A stretch of 63,374 nt of DNA from Hydnum rufescens UP504 (GCA_014904985.1 MU129114.1:1-63374); one strand, 5' to 3'; counted from the first letter of the stretch, positions 46,019 to 56,721 are shown. The notes: generated by a model not told the origin, from the sequence alone. Numbers and translations are program-made.

Positions 46019-46900
46019 TCACGCGACCTTATCTGGATCTAGTTGGCCCAATGCCAGAGTTAACTGGCCGATCTTCTCTGCAAGATCATCGATGTTAGAT
46101 TTCATCGGATCGATGGATTCCTGCACCTTGGATAGTTCAGCGGGCTTAGGTGTAGTGACTTCATCCTTCTTTTGCTTATTCTTGGGCTTCAACTGACCCT
46201 TCTTGTTCTTGGCTTGTTTAGGCTCTTCATCCGAGTCTTCCAAGTCCAAGCTCTCATCGGAATCTGTTGTGCTGGAAGAACCCTCATTGTCCGAAACTGT
46301 GTGCATTGTCTCATCGTCAGGAACTCAATATAAATCCCTCTTGAGTCGTAGCTTGATAGCCCGAGTGGCTTCCTCCATTGGTGGGGGATTAGTCAAATTG
46401 GTCCACTGTTTAGAGTTCCTTAAAACGTTGCCTATTTCGTTGCGAAATGACACAGGCTTGACTCCCCACCAAAAATAGTCATACTTGTCTGTTTCCGATA
46501 GTGCCTTTCTCTCTTCAAGCACTGTAGCGATAACAGTAAACTCATGAATATAGTTGTCGAACTTCTCAATAGAGGAGAGCTTTCAATCTTTTTGAACGAG
46601 CTTAATTAAATGATCGACCTTATAGTAAGGTTTTTCTTCTTCAGAGGGATAAAATTCCAATAAGTGTGACTTGAAATTGTCCCAGTCTTCTTCATAGTAC
46701 TCGTGTAGTGACTCAATAAACCTCTCGGACTTGGTATCACAATAACGAGTTATTTGACAGATTGTTTGAGTTGAAGTGAGATGAGCCATGGTTGTGCAGA
46801 ACTCGTACTCCACAAGGAAGCATAAAATCCTTTTTCCTTTGAATTGCGGAGCGTCTCTTGAACGCAGTCCCGGCATGCGGGCGTATGTAGTAGTTGACAT
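46019..46900 (-). pseudogene. Element B gag, capsid part
   Basis: The start at ATG 46900 (MSTTTYARMP) lies just downstream of the primer binding site. Capsid-like sequence (APQFKGKRILCFLVEYEFC ... FKSHLLEFYPSEEEKPYYKV) continues through TGA at 46583-46585, then TGA at 46325-46327 and at 46019-46021, into an acidic Ser-rich linker (SSSTTDSDESLDLEDSDEE) and the nucleocapsid knuckle of the next stretch. It corresponds to gag of element A (shared RDALHFKGK/RDAPQFKGK). Confidence 0.82.
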
Positions 46901-46962
46901 GCTTGTGGTCTTGAGTTATAGGATAGATTGAATTGATTGGTACAGATTGAGGATTTGTGACC

Positions 46963-46979
46963 CCCTGTAAGGACCACCA
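46963..46979 (-). other. Primer binding site-like motif of element B
   Basis: Minus-strand TGGTGGTCCTTACAGGG, four bases inside the LTR end (46984), identical to that of element A. Confidence 0.6.
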
Positions 46980-46983
46980 GATT

Positions 46984-47016
46984 TGTAAGCAGGAATCTCC
47001 TAAGAGACTATGCAAC
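46984..47016 (-). mobile_element. Remnant of 5' LTR of element B
   Basis: The first ~33 bases (TGTAAGCAGGAATCTCC onward) match the left LTR (37655 onward) with one change. Similarity then stops; the rest of the LTR is not found elsewhere in the window. The KDZ-bearing segment follows. Confidence 0.7.
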
Positions 47017-47303
47017 AGTCAGGCTGGTCAGACACTTCCATTGATCTCAAAAGGCATGTCATTTTGATGTTTGTATAGGACCTAATAGGCCTGTGTTCTC
47101 TTTGATATCAAATATTGATCAAAAGGGGCCTTTATATTGAACAAGTGCAGTTTTGACATAGTTTTGACATCAATTTGAGATCAAAGTATGGACTTGAGAA
47201 TTCTGTTAGGCTTTATGCAAGTTTGGCCATCTGTCATTCATCCAATCAATCAAAAACAATAAACCAACTAAAGAATTTATACATAGGAAAATGAATCATA
47301 ATC
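47017..47303. other. 3' flank of the KDZ transposase relic
   Basis: AT-rich, with a repeated TTTTGACATA / TTTTGACATCAATTTGAGATC phrase near 47151-47180. It probably contains the 3' end of the KDZ transposon; no terminal inverted repeat partner was found. Confidence 0.35.
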
Positions 47304-50300
47304 CTAGGCTTCTTCTACACTAGCTTGATCCATAGCAACTATCAAACTGGCCTCCTGTGGCTCAAAGGACTCTTCCAACTCTCCACCCTCTGTATCATCA
47401 GAACTTGCATCAGAATCATAGTCTGCAGATGATCTCTCATTCCTTCGAGTAGTCAGGGGAGGCTGGAGATCTGATATGGCAGTAGCATCAAACTCCATTT
47501 CATGTTGAACCTGAGTCCAAACAGCATGGTGTTCTTGCAGTGGCAAAGGCCTGCAAATATTATCCCAAGAAGGAGCACCAGATGAGATAGGAACCTGGAC
47601 CATGTCCTTTTTCCAAGCTGTCATCCACTCATACAGCTGGTTTGCCTGGTGAAGTGCAAAATATGATACATCTTCATCTTCAGACCCCATGAATACCTCC
47701 ATCACACGAGAATACTCCTCACAGAACCAAGTCTGAAGATTTGCATGCTCAGCCTTGCATCTCTCAAGCTCCTGGTGACAGTTGGCTATCTCTTGTGAGA
47801 GCCGGATACCCTCTTTGACTGAAGGGTCACCCAGCCATGGGGGCACAATCCCATCAGGAAAATCTGCGATATCACCTCTCGAATCCTCCCAAATATCCTG
47901 ATCCACATCAAGTTGGTAAAGTCCCTCCATTGTGAGCATAGGAGGAACATATGCCCCCCTCCGAATACCTCCTTTCCCCCGAAGTGCCACCAGTTCCTTC
48001 AACTTTGCATTGTATTTCTTCACCATGGCTTCAATTCCTCCAGACCGACTTTTGACTGCTTTCTCAACATGGGCCTTGGTCTTTTGGTCCAATATGCAAC
48101 TTGAATTTGCACGGTCCAAAGTTGCAAGCTCAAACTTCCTGGCTCTCAGCTTCCTGAGGAGCTGCTCCCGAAGCACACGAAGGTTGAGCTGGACATTAAC
48201 CCATTTATCCCTCTTGAGCCGGCTTAATTCAGCAGCAGATGTCCAGTCAGATAACCGTAGCTCATCAGTCTTCTTGTTGATGGTACCCTCCAAGCGCTGG
48301 ATAGCCTCCCTCAACAGCTGGACCTTCTCTTGCCACTCTGCCTGTACCAAGTTGCTTGCTGTTGACTCCCCTTCAACCAAATTTATCCCCTCTGCAATAG
48401 CATCCTTCAGATTCTCTTTCTGAGATTCAAGGGTTGCGGTCAGAGATATGATCCTTTCAATTGCCTGTGCACCTTTGGTCTGAGATTGGCATGAAACTGG
48501 TCGGCTATGGTACTCTCGTTGAGCCTTAAACTGGTCCAGTAAATAACTGATAGAGCAATTCCCCAGCTTCATTTCAGCCTCCTCCATACGTCTTTGTGCC
48601 CGATCAAGTTGGTCCTGGAGCCACTTTCCCATTCCTACTCGCTTTACCCAATCAATATGCTCCATCTGAAGGTCAAGAATGAAGAGACGTTGGTGATAAC
48701 CTGTGACCCACAGCCCAGGGATAAGTCAGCGAAGTTGGCTCCAAAATCGCTCACATCCTTCACCATCTGAGAGACCCCAATGCTCTGATTTACGTGGATG
48801 GTACCAGAGCTGGCATGCCCACTGATGACCATATGCATGGAATATAGAAACCCCCCACTCAAAGTGAGGCAGCCATTCTGGCCTGAACTTCCACTTCTTC
48901 AAACTTTGATCCATCTGACAGCCAATATCATACAAGGCTCCAACCCTCCAATGACCTGGTAAGTGGTTCAGAAGAGTCTCAAGGAGGGCAAAGACATAGA
49001 ACTGCTTCTCACCCAGAGTCCACATGCTTGCTACTGCAAGTGGAAATCATGACGGCACAAGAGAGCCATGACCCCAGTGTCTTCAAAAAACTGTGTTGAT
49101 GCCTTAACCCGATCTCCATCAGCTGCAATGAATGACTCCCTACATGCATCATATGCTGAGTTCGGTGCATGGAGACCTGGTTCAACCTTATCAACCTCAG
49201 AGGGATCTCCATCAAAATCGTGAGTGTCTGCTTTCCGCTTCTGGCCAGCATGTGATGATCTGGCAGGTCGCATCTCTGACATTCTCCTCTCCCACTGCTC
49301 AAGGTACCCCCTTGCTAAAACAATCATCCCAGGGGCAATAATCGGAGGATTGTGATTCCCGCTCTCCCCTTCATGTCCAGCTCATCGATCTCTATCACGG
49401 ATCCATTTGAGTTGGAAGTTTCCATCAATACAAACAATTGCCTGGACTCTGTAGGTTCCAATACAATTAGATTAGATATCACATCAATGCATCAATAATA
49501 GTCTAACTCACTGCATACTAGGAGATTCTGTATAGTTTCCTCCAAAACACAGTGGACATCAGGACCTCAAGTATGCACTGGGGTGCACTGAATCCACGGA
49601 TGCAGGGGTGGCAGGAGCAGGACTGGTGGGAGCAGCATCGGGGTGAGGGACAAGCTTGGTTGACTCTGAACGTTGGGATATTTACGGTCATTCACCGGGG
49701 TCTTCTCATCCAACTCATTGTTCAAACACGTCTTATCACCTGCAATTATCTGGGTGATTTCCGCTCTCACCAAGCGAACAAGCACTTGATAGTATGCAAG
49801 TGCATTTGCAAAGCGTCGCCGAAATGAGTCTCCCATGGCAAATTCATGCCCACGAGCCCTGAGATATTCCACCACCAGTGGCTGCCCATGCCCTTTCATT
49901 GGGTGCCATGTTGAGAAAAAGGGAGGCTACAAATTCCAACATGTCGAGACTGACTGCCAAGCTAGGACAAAGAGGGGCGCAAGGAAAAAAGCCTGCGCTC
50001 AATGAGCTGGATGCCAGCTGTGCGGCACAAGCAGACCTCTAGCACAATGTTCTCCAATCGCTCCATGGAAACGCAGAGCACCTTAAGGGAGCGAAGCTTC
50101 TTGCCACATGTGCACATAGCCGGATTGCCAGGGGTACTGCTAGCAGACTTGGAGAAACGTTCCCGCATGACTTTCATGAAAGGGCGTAGAAGGCTGGGAA
50201 GCACATCGTTGTTCCACCTATATGCCTGAGCATGTTTACGGCGTGCATGGCGAGATCGCCTATCTTTCAGTATCTGTATTTTTGAGGGAGAAGCTTGAAC

Positions 50301-50579
50301 ACTCTCATATTGCAGAGCAAGGGGCTCCCAGCTGACATATTCGGATCGCATAAAAGGAGTATCTGGAGTAGCCGCTGACGACGATAAGTATTCGAGTGAA
50401 GGAGAGGGTGAGGTGAGAGATGCAGATGCATGTGGTGCAGGGAGAATTGAAGGTGTACTGGAGCCTCTCGGCTTTTTGGAGGGTCGTGGACGCTCAGGCT
50501 GGTCATTTTGGGCTTTCTGTGCTTTCTGCTCTGAGCGTTTCTCTCTTCTCCTTTGTGCGGCAATGACGTGTCCGATCAT
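47304..50579 (-). pseudogene. KDZ (Kyakuja-Dileera-Zisupton) family transposase, disrupted
   Basis: Likely start at ATG 50579. The N-terminal part (50579-49962) is basic and Ser/Pro-rich and ends in a cysteine cluster (CTCGKKLRSLKVLCVSMERL ... CLCRTAGIQLIERRLF), like the CxC domains of fungal KDZ proteins. Next come FRRRFANALAYYQVLVRLVR (49.7-49.85 kb) and, after an intron (49518-49449), the core: VQAIVCIDGNFQLKWIRDRD, GVMALLCRHDFHLQ, GALYDIGCQMDQS, FHAYGHQWACQLWYHPR and GLSDGEGCERFWSQLR, which match the conserved KDZ catalytic blocks. The C-terminal 453 codons (47304-48665) are coiled-coil-rich with an acidic tail. Breaks: an extra T in a T-run near 49985, a frameshift near 49880, and TGA at 49382-49384. 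It would cut and paste its own transposon in the nucleus if intact. Confidence 0.88.
49449..49518 (-). other. Spliceosomal intron in the KDZ gene (70 nt)
   Basis: Minus strand: CTCCTA|GTATGCAGTGAG at the donor, TATCTAATCTAAT as branch region, GGAACCTACAG|AGTCC at the acceptor. Removing it joins the upstream part to the conserved CIDGNFQLKW block. Confidence 0.6.
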
Positions 50580-50622
50580 TATGGCAACCTGCAGAGGTGG
50601 ATGAGGCTGTATGACAAGTTCC

Positions 50623-51515
50623 GATGAGTGGCGGCTGCAGACAAAGCTGTGGCGTGACACTCAAGAACCTTCGAAGAGGGCGTGAGGCGGCTGGATTAGA
50701 CTGGGAAAAAAAAAACAAAGATGATAGGGCGGAGCCGTGCGAGATACGTTCCCAGGGGAGTGTATGCTGGGTTCTGATGAGTGGCGACTGCAGACAAAGC
50801 TGCAGTGTGACACTCAAGAACCATTGAAGAGGGCACGAGGTGACCAGATTAGACTGGAAAAAAAACGACGATGATAGGGCGGAGCCGTGCGAGATACGTT
50901 CCCAGGGGACTGTATGCTGGGTTCTGATGAGTGGCGACTGCAGACAAAACTGCAGTGTGACACTCAAGAACCTTTGAGGATGGCGCGAGGTGACCAGATT
51001 AGACTGGAAAAACAAACAAAGACGATAGGGCGGAGCCGTGCGAGATACGTTCCCAGGGGACTGTATGCTGGGTTCTGATGAGTGGCGACTGCAGACAAAA
51101 CTGCAGTGTGACACTCAAGAACCGTTGAAGAGGGCGCGAGGTGACCAGATTAGACCAGATTAGACTGGAAAAAAAACGAAGACGATAGGGCGGAGCCGTG
51201 TGAGATACGTTCCCAGGGGACTGTATGCTAGGTTCTGATGAGTGGCGACTGCAGACGAGCTGCAGTGTGACACTCAAGAACCTTTGGAGACGCGCGGAGT
51301 GACCAGATTAGACTGAAAAACAAACAAAGATGATAGGACGGAGCCGCAAGAGTACGTTCCCAGGGGACTGTATGCTGGGTTCTGATGAGTGGCGACTGCA
51401 GACAAAGCTGCAGTGTGACACTCAAGAACCTTCGAAGAGGATGTTGGTAGCTGGATTAGACTGGGTTCTGTGAGTGGTGACTGCAGGCAAAGCTGTGGTG
51501 GGACACTCAAAGAAG
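50623..51515. repeat. Minisatellite, ~6.5 units of ~150 bp
   Basis: Units start at 50623, 50776, 50926, 51077, 51237, 51384 (partial) and 51470 (partial), each with GATGAGTGGCGACTGCAGAC; full lengths are 153, 150, 151, 160 and 147 bp. The 160-bp unit has an internal duplication of ACCAGATTAG. Because lengths stay near a multiple of three, the minus strand reads as a repeated ~50-residue phrase (SVTLQLCLQSPLIRTQHT), most likely incidental. It lies immediately upstream of the KDZ start codon. Confidence 0.92.
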
Positions 51516-52239
51516 TTAGTTAGACAGAAATTCTGCTTCCGGAGGGCCACTTCGGCTACACAAGAAACGTTTCTAGGAAATGCGTTTCTCAAATATTAAA
51601 AATGGGGAAACACTTTTAGGGTTACTTCGGCTGCACGAGAAATGTTGGGAAATGCGTTCCCATATAAAAATGGGAGATGTTTTAGTCATTTCACCACTTT
51701 TATATTGAGACAAGACTCAGATGTTCAATCTTGAGGGCAAAATCAACTGACAATGGTCCCAAGTGCTCGATCCGACTGAATATCTTCGCATTCAGAATAA
51801 GCTGCACTATTCTCCCTTTGTTGAAGCCACCATCAATCAAACATGTTGCTCGCGCTCCCTTCTCCCCGGGTGCAAAGCCGCCATGATCACCTTCCAATGG
51901 TCCACCCTCACAGATGGTATACCACCGCTTTTGGCCCTGTCCCTCTGCAGCTAGCCACAATGATCGTGGCCTTGCTATGCTCAAATTCAAATCACGTTAC
52001 GGTTACGTACCGCTTCGGGAAGGCCATTATTCCTAAAGCTTACCTGAGTCCGAGTTCTATGGCCATCATCATGGAGAATTATTTTAAGTATATCCTTCCA
52101 GCGCATTCTGACCTGAATTGAATCACTAATTTGCTTCATCCTCTTATAGCCAACCTCGCCAAGCAGTCTGCTTCCGAGGTTCCGACTTTGCAAAAGGGGC
52201 TCACTGGATCCAAATTCGTGCATGACTTGCACTCACAGC
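51516..52239. other. Region between minisatellite and GRF gene
   Basis: Two imperfect ~55-bp copies (51549-51605 and 51623-51675), each with ACTTCGGCT, CAC(A/G)AGAAA and AAAAATGGG. A minus-strand open stretch at 51700-51990 (96 codons) shows no motif. The promoter of the GRF gene should be here, but no TATA box is evident. Confidence 0.4.
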
Positions 52240-52859
52240 ATGTCAGGCAGTCAGTTCAGGCATGTTGTGAATGGGAAACTCCTCTGCCATTGCACAGATG
52301 TTGATATTGAGGGTATGGATGACGAATCTTGTTCTCATAGAGGATCAGACTAATCGATCTATTTCTTAACCAGCGGGATACTTTGTCGCTAGGACTGCTC
52401 AGAATTTTGGCAAGGGATTTTATAGGTGTTCAAGGACCGATAAGGACAAATGCAATTTTTTTGGTGAGTGCCTGACTCTAGTTCTCACATATTTATGTTT
52501 CTTTGACATATTGTTATTATGACTTAGCATGGTCTCGCGAGCCTGCCGTGATTTCGACTGCCACCACTGGCACAATGTCTACAGATGATAATACGACTCG
52601 CGATTCCACCACTCCCGCTCACACTTCACACTATCATGACAGTCAACCTGTATCCACCAGTCCAGTCCGTCCGGGCCAATCCCATTCCTCTTCCTTAGTG
52701 TCAATGTCTCGTGAAGAAATGCATGCCAAAATATCGCTTTTGACGGCTCAACTCATGGAAAAGGAGGAGGAAATTAGAGTGGCAATGCGCTGGAAGGAAG
52801 AGGCAGAAGCCAAGCTGGAGGATATAAAGGACATTCTTTGGTCAATTTTAGATCGTTGA
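52240..52859 (+). CDS. Small GRF-type zinc-finger protein with C-terminal coiled coil (spliced)
   Basis: Proposed exons 52240-52312, 52374-52463 and 52528-52859, giving 164 aa. The introns are 61 nt (GTATGG...ACCAG, branch GACTAAT) and 64 nt (GTGAGTG...CTTAG). Splicing creates a complete zf-GRF domain: LLCHCTD (Cys16, His17 or Cys18), NFGKGFYRC (Cys43) and DKCNFFAW (Cys51), with the family's G-x-x-F/Y-Y-x-C and C-x-F-F-x-W patterns. Residues about 65-110 are Ser/Thr/His-rich; residues about 115-160 are a charged coiled coil (MEKEEEIRVAMRWKEEAEA). GRF fingers bind single-stranded nucleic acid in topoisomerase 3, APE2 and NEIL3; the role of such small proteins in mushrooms is unknown to me. The gene has no stops or frameshifts, unlike its neighbours, so it may be a working gene. 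Confidence 0.75.
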
Positions 52860-53023
52860 CAATGTTAATAATCTTTCCAATTCATTTTTGAATTATCTAA
52901 CTTTGCGGCCTAACTAAGTAACATAGGCAATCAAGGAATGTACTATATACTCTTAACATGATTATACAGGTAATTCAAGTGAAATTAACTATGAAGTGTA
53001 TAAGGATTGTATTAGTATTAAAG

Positions 53024-53863
53024 TCAAAGAATGAAATAGCAATGAGGGGACAATCGGTGTGGGCAAATAGCATCGACCTGTTCTATTTCTTTGGAATTAC
53101 CACCACCCTCTGCCCAGATGAGCACCTTGGGTTCATCCTTATTTCTGAATGCAGGACTTCCTGGGGTATTGGCTGTACCAACTTCGGTCGAACTTGAACT
53201 CATGGAGGCATGAGGGACCGCACTCTCCAGAGAGCCCACGGAGTTGGGATTGATATCGTCGGCCATTCGTATGCGCTTTGATGCTGATTCCTCGAGGGTT
53301 GAGGGGTCAACAGCCTTGCGCTTTTCTGTTGTCGCATTGACACTCGTCCCTATGGTGGCGGGGGTGCACGACGTCCAAGTTCTCCAGGCCGGGAAACAAT
53401 CAGGATCGTGGGTCGCAGGTTGTGGGACTTTGTAAGAAATCCCCAGCAATGTTAACGCGTCGCAAAGAGCATGTCGATCGGCGGGGTCCCTTGCCACAGA
53501 GGTCAGGTTCTTTGCACTATTTCCTCTGCGGGTCATCATCAAAAACCATTTGATCTTGATGTCCTTCAGACGTTCAAATCCCCACGTTCCGAGCATCCGT
53601 TCTGATTCCGGAGAAACTTGGGATATGTGTATTGGAATATCGTTGCCCTTGCGGAGTTGGGTCCAATACGGATGAATGCCGATGAACGATGAGATCGCTT
53701 GTTTTTGAGAGTCTTTGGTGACCTCAAGAACAATGGCTGATGACTGAGAGTTGAAGCAGATCGTCAGAACTCGGTATGAAGTGAACACCGAGGAAAGATG
53801 AAAGGACGTACTCCCCCATGAGTCCAAATTGATGTCAATTGGATATCTGCCAAGATGCACCAT
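53024..53863 (-). CDS. Hypothetical protein, 279 aa
   Basis: An uninterrupted minus-strand frame that I do not recognise. The first half looks globular (VHLGRYPIDINLDSWG, FTSYRVLTICF, ERMLGTWGFERLKDIKIKW). The second half is low-complexity, Ser/Thr-rich, with a basic cluster KRKAVDP...SKRIRMADD resembling a bipartite nuclear localisation signal. There is no signal peptide. Upstream on the minus strand a good acceptor (TTTGCTAACGGTCTCAG, ending near 53882) precedes the start, so an extra 5' exon is possible, but I could not find a frame-consistent partner. The coding call rests on length and composition only. Confidence 0.45.
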   Translation of the reverse strand: MVHLGRYPIDINLDSWGSTSFHLSSVFTSYRVLTICFNSQSSAIVLEVTKDSQKQAISSFIGIHPYWTQLRKGNDIPIHISQVSPESERMLGTWGFERLKDIKIKWFLMMTRRGNSAKNLTSVARDPADRHALCDALTLLGISYKVPQPATHDPDCFPAWRTWTSCTPATIGTSVNATTEKRKAVDPSTLEESASKRIRMADDINPNSVGSLESAVPHASMSSSSTEVGTANTPGSPAFRNKDEPKVLIWAEGGGNSKEIEQVDAICPHRLSPHCYFIL

Positions 53864-54256
53864 ACGACCAACATACTGAGACCGTTAGCAAATAAGCCTT
53901 CTTGACAGTCAATCCAATTATGGAGGCAGCAATGACTACTAGCATAAGGGATGCCAGTGGAAACGAACAGGCAGGTGAGGTCCGGTGTTGGTGTTGATGG
54001 CATATTGACCAAGAAAGGGCACAGACCCACTTGCCACCTGATAGGGGTAGTGCGGAGCGCACAAGGCTCGCAGTTGACCTTACAAGTGGGTAATGGAAAT
54101 CTGAAGACGGGGTTGGTGTGGGTAGAACTCGCAGCAGACCTTCGAGACGGCCGATTCGCCCTGTTAATTGACTGAGAAGAGTGGCACAGAGCCCAAGGCT
54201 CGTGGCAGTCTTCCAGACTTAGAGCGCACTGGAAGCAAATTTCCGCACTCAACAAA

Positions 54257-56721
54257 ATGGAACTATCAGTTGCTCACTCACAACCCACGACCCTCGCCGC
54301 AAATCGCAGTGAGCTCAGTGAGTTGTCTGAGCCTGATGCTCAGTCACAACCCGTGCCCCTCGCCACGGATCGCAGCGAGCCCAGCAGGTTGTCTGAGCCT
54401 TGCATACAGTCAGACACAGATTCTCAACAAGAGTTGGGCCAGGAGATTGTTGCAGACCCTGCTCTTCATAGCGGGCAATGTGGCTCCTCTGCTCTAGGGA
54501 ATTGTGTGCCTTGGACTTGGGCTAAAAATGGTGATTTGGTGGCACCATTGTCGGACAGGATTTGGGCAGATTTATTCGACACAGTGGATAGTTGGGAAAA
54601 GTACTCTCAAAATTGTGCATCCCAGACGGACCATACGTTCCTTTTCTCCTCTTTTGCCCTTCCTTGTTGACTCACATTTGTGTTGCTAGTGAGGCCTTTG
54701 TTACGGATATACTACGTCCAGAAGGAGTGGACTCTGGTGTTCTCAAATAGTCAGCGGCACTTCCAATTCTTGGGCTTCCCAACATCCCCCAATATGGGGC
54801 ATGCCCCACATAACCAGGCGTTGCTGCCAAAGCCAACTAAGTGGCCTCTTCGCCCTCATGGAACTTTGGAACCCCATGACTACACTCTTCGGCCAAATAT
54901 GCTCGATCCCTCGACCCCTTATCGTCCTTATATCTATCGCCTCAAGTCTGATCCACCTCCTTATGTCTCCGCAATGTGCTCAATGAATGATGGGATAAAA
55001 ACCCCTCTGCCTTACTATAAAGAGCTATATCGGCGATTTTTCGTGGATTCCTTCACCATTGCAAGGGACTGGGAAATAATTGCTGAGGCATGGAAGGTGC
55101 TGGGAATTCCCCCTCTCCCCACCAAGCCACATGGTCTAGAGAAGCAATACTCTGTGCAGCTCATTGAGGACTTCATTTGGGAAAATCCGGAACTCTCTCT
55201 TAATTTACTCGTGAATTATGCCTACGATAACAGAGGATTTGCCGAATATGTCATGCACATTTGCTTCGACCATCTTGCACGTACATACAAATTAGAACTG
55301 CTGAGCTTTGGTGTGGATGACTGACAGGTTGGGGCTATATATTGCTTCCCCCTTGATCCTGATGTTGGATCCGTGGTGGACGATATGATTCGACGAGGTG
55401 TACCAGTCTTTGGTGTTCAGGAGTATCCGTCCCAGGTTTGTCGTGATATTATTCCCAATTGCACTCCTGAATCTCCCGAGGCATCAGCAGCTGCAGATGC
55501 AGAGTCTGCTGCTGTGATGAAGCAGTGGAAGGTGGATAGGCTCCAAGTTGAGGAGCGTGTGGTGCATGTCGAAATTCCTCTGATCCATGTCTCGTGCCCT
55601 GATCCATGGCATATAAGACCACATGAGGGATATCCTGGCGAATCCAGTCGTGATGATGAAGAACACTCCCTATCGTACATTGCAAGCCGTATGTTTGGTG
55701 CCAATGATATGTGTGAAACACAACACATGTGGCCATCTTGCGTGACTTGCTTGGCCCTGGTCCATGGCCCTCTGCCTAGACATATGTGGTGCTGGGATTC
55801 CGTTGGGTGTATGAGTATGGGGAAAGGATCAAAGTCTACGATAACAAGGAGGATGATCCAACGTTCAGTGCACCGAAACCTGCAGCAAGCAGTGGTGTGG
55901 GTGACGACGACAGAATGGACATCTTTGGGGCGATCATGGGGAACCCTTTCGACACAGAATTCGATGACACTTATGACGGCCATGATGAAGACGATGATTA
56001 TCGGAGAGAACCATCCCCCTTGGATCCTGGTGAAGAGAATGCCGCGAAGGCCCTCATATCGGCTGCAGAAAATGGGGATGATAGTGCACGACAGAGAATC
56101 GAACTCGCGCTGAGAGGGGCTCATGGGAAGAAAAGGGGAAAGTCATGTAATGGGAAACCCGCCCAGAGTGACTTTGAGACTGCACTCATGAGGCTATGGA
56201 GGTCATCCACAAAAGAAGAGAGGCAACGCGAGAATGATGCAAGGCGCTGTGTGAAGCAGGCTCGACGTGCAAAGGATTATGCAGAGGCAGATCGAAGCAG
56301 AAATGAGTTGGAAGCCGTAGAAAAGTCAGAAGCAGAGGAGCTTAGACAGGAAGCAGAAACACATGTACATGAAGTCGAGCAGCGTGAACATGAAGCCTCT
56401 CAATCTCGCCAGAGTGCTCCTACTGTCTCATCTGTGCCTCCACCACCACCACCACCACCACCACCACCTATGCCTGCACCCCATCATCCCCCTGCCGCCT
56501 CTGGCTCCACTCAGCATGCCCCGCTGCCTCTACCACTGGCCCTGCCTCGCTACCTCCTTGACCCCCTGCACCTGCTCCTGGACTTCCTGATGTCAATGCT
56601 CCACGCCCTGTGGCCCCTGTTCAGCATCCCCCCCCTGCCCTGGACTCTTCATATCCACCTTGGACAGCCATATGTGACCCCCTTGTTAGGTATCTATTCT
56701 GGGGCACGATTTGGTACCTAA
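54257..56721 (+). pseudogene. Unrecognised multi-exon gene with in-frame TGA and frame break
   Basis: Segments: 54257 to about 54600 (acidic Ser/Glu-rich, ELSELSEPDAQSQPV); a plausible intron GTACTC...TTGCTAG (about 54600-54690); then a frame from about 54690 with globular character (RPYIYRLKSDPPPYVSAM, YYKELYRRFFVDSFTIARDW, EDFIWENPELSLNLLVNY). TGA at 55322-55324 interrupts it, yet the same frame continues as QVGAIYCFPLDPDVGSVVDD to about 55780. A shift to another frame follows (WVYEYGERIKVYDNKEDD, acidic, then long charged coiled coil RRAKDYAEADRSRNELEA, a poly-Pro run and a Pro/Leu-rich end). I recognise no domain. It may be a decayed host gene or a transposon-borne gene; alternative splicing around 55322 was considered, but no normal intron fits. 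Confidence 0.45.
56439..56468. repeat. (CCA)n microsatellite
   Basis: Ten CCA/CCT triplets encode a poly-proline run in the plus-strand frame of the preceding gene. Confidence 0.9.

Larger units (their letters stand above)
39020..46983 (-). mobile_element. Ty3/gypsy element B internal region
   Basis: Gag, protease, RT, RNase H, integrase and an unusually long C-terminal extension. It is closely related in design to element A (same FVDD-type RT, same primer binding site), but the LTRs are only distantly similar. The copy is split by at least eight TGA codons, most of which leave the frame otherwise intact. Confidence 0.9.

Noticed and set aside
47017..50600. Terminal inverted repeats and 8-bp target duplication for the KDZ transposon
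   Set aside because: I compared the bases after 47016 with the region upstream of the start codon and found no convincing inverted match, so the outer borders are left open.
50503..51510. Minus-strand ORFs reading through the 150-bp minisatellite as a repeat protein
   Set aside because: The frame is kept only because unit length is near a multiple of three. Composition is unlike a structured repeat, and the unit copies show no codon-position bias that I could see.
54600..54690. TET/JBP dioxygenase as partner gene of the KDZ transposon
   Set aside because: Such genes accompany KDZ elements in mushrooms, but I saw no HxD...H iron-binding pattern in the reading frames of 53.0-56.7 kb.
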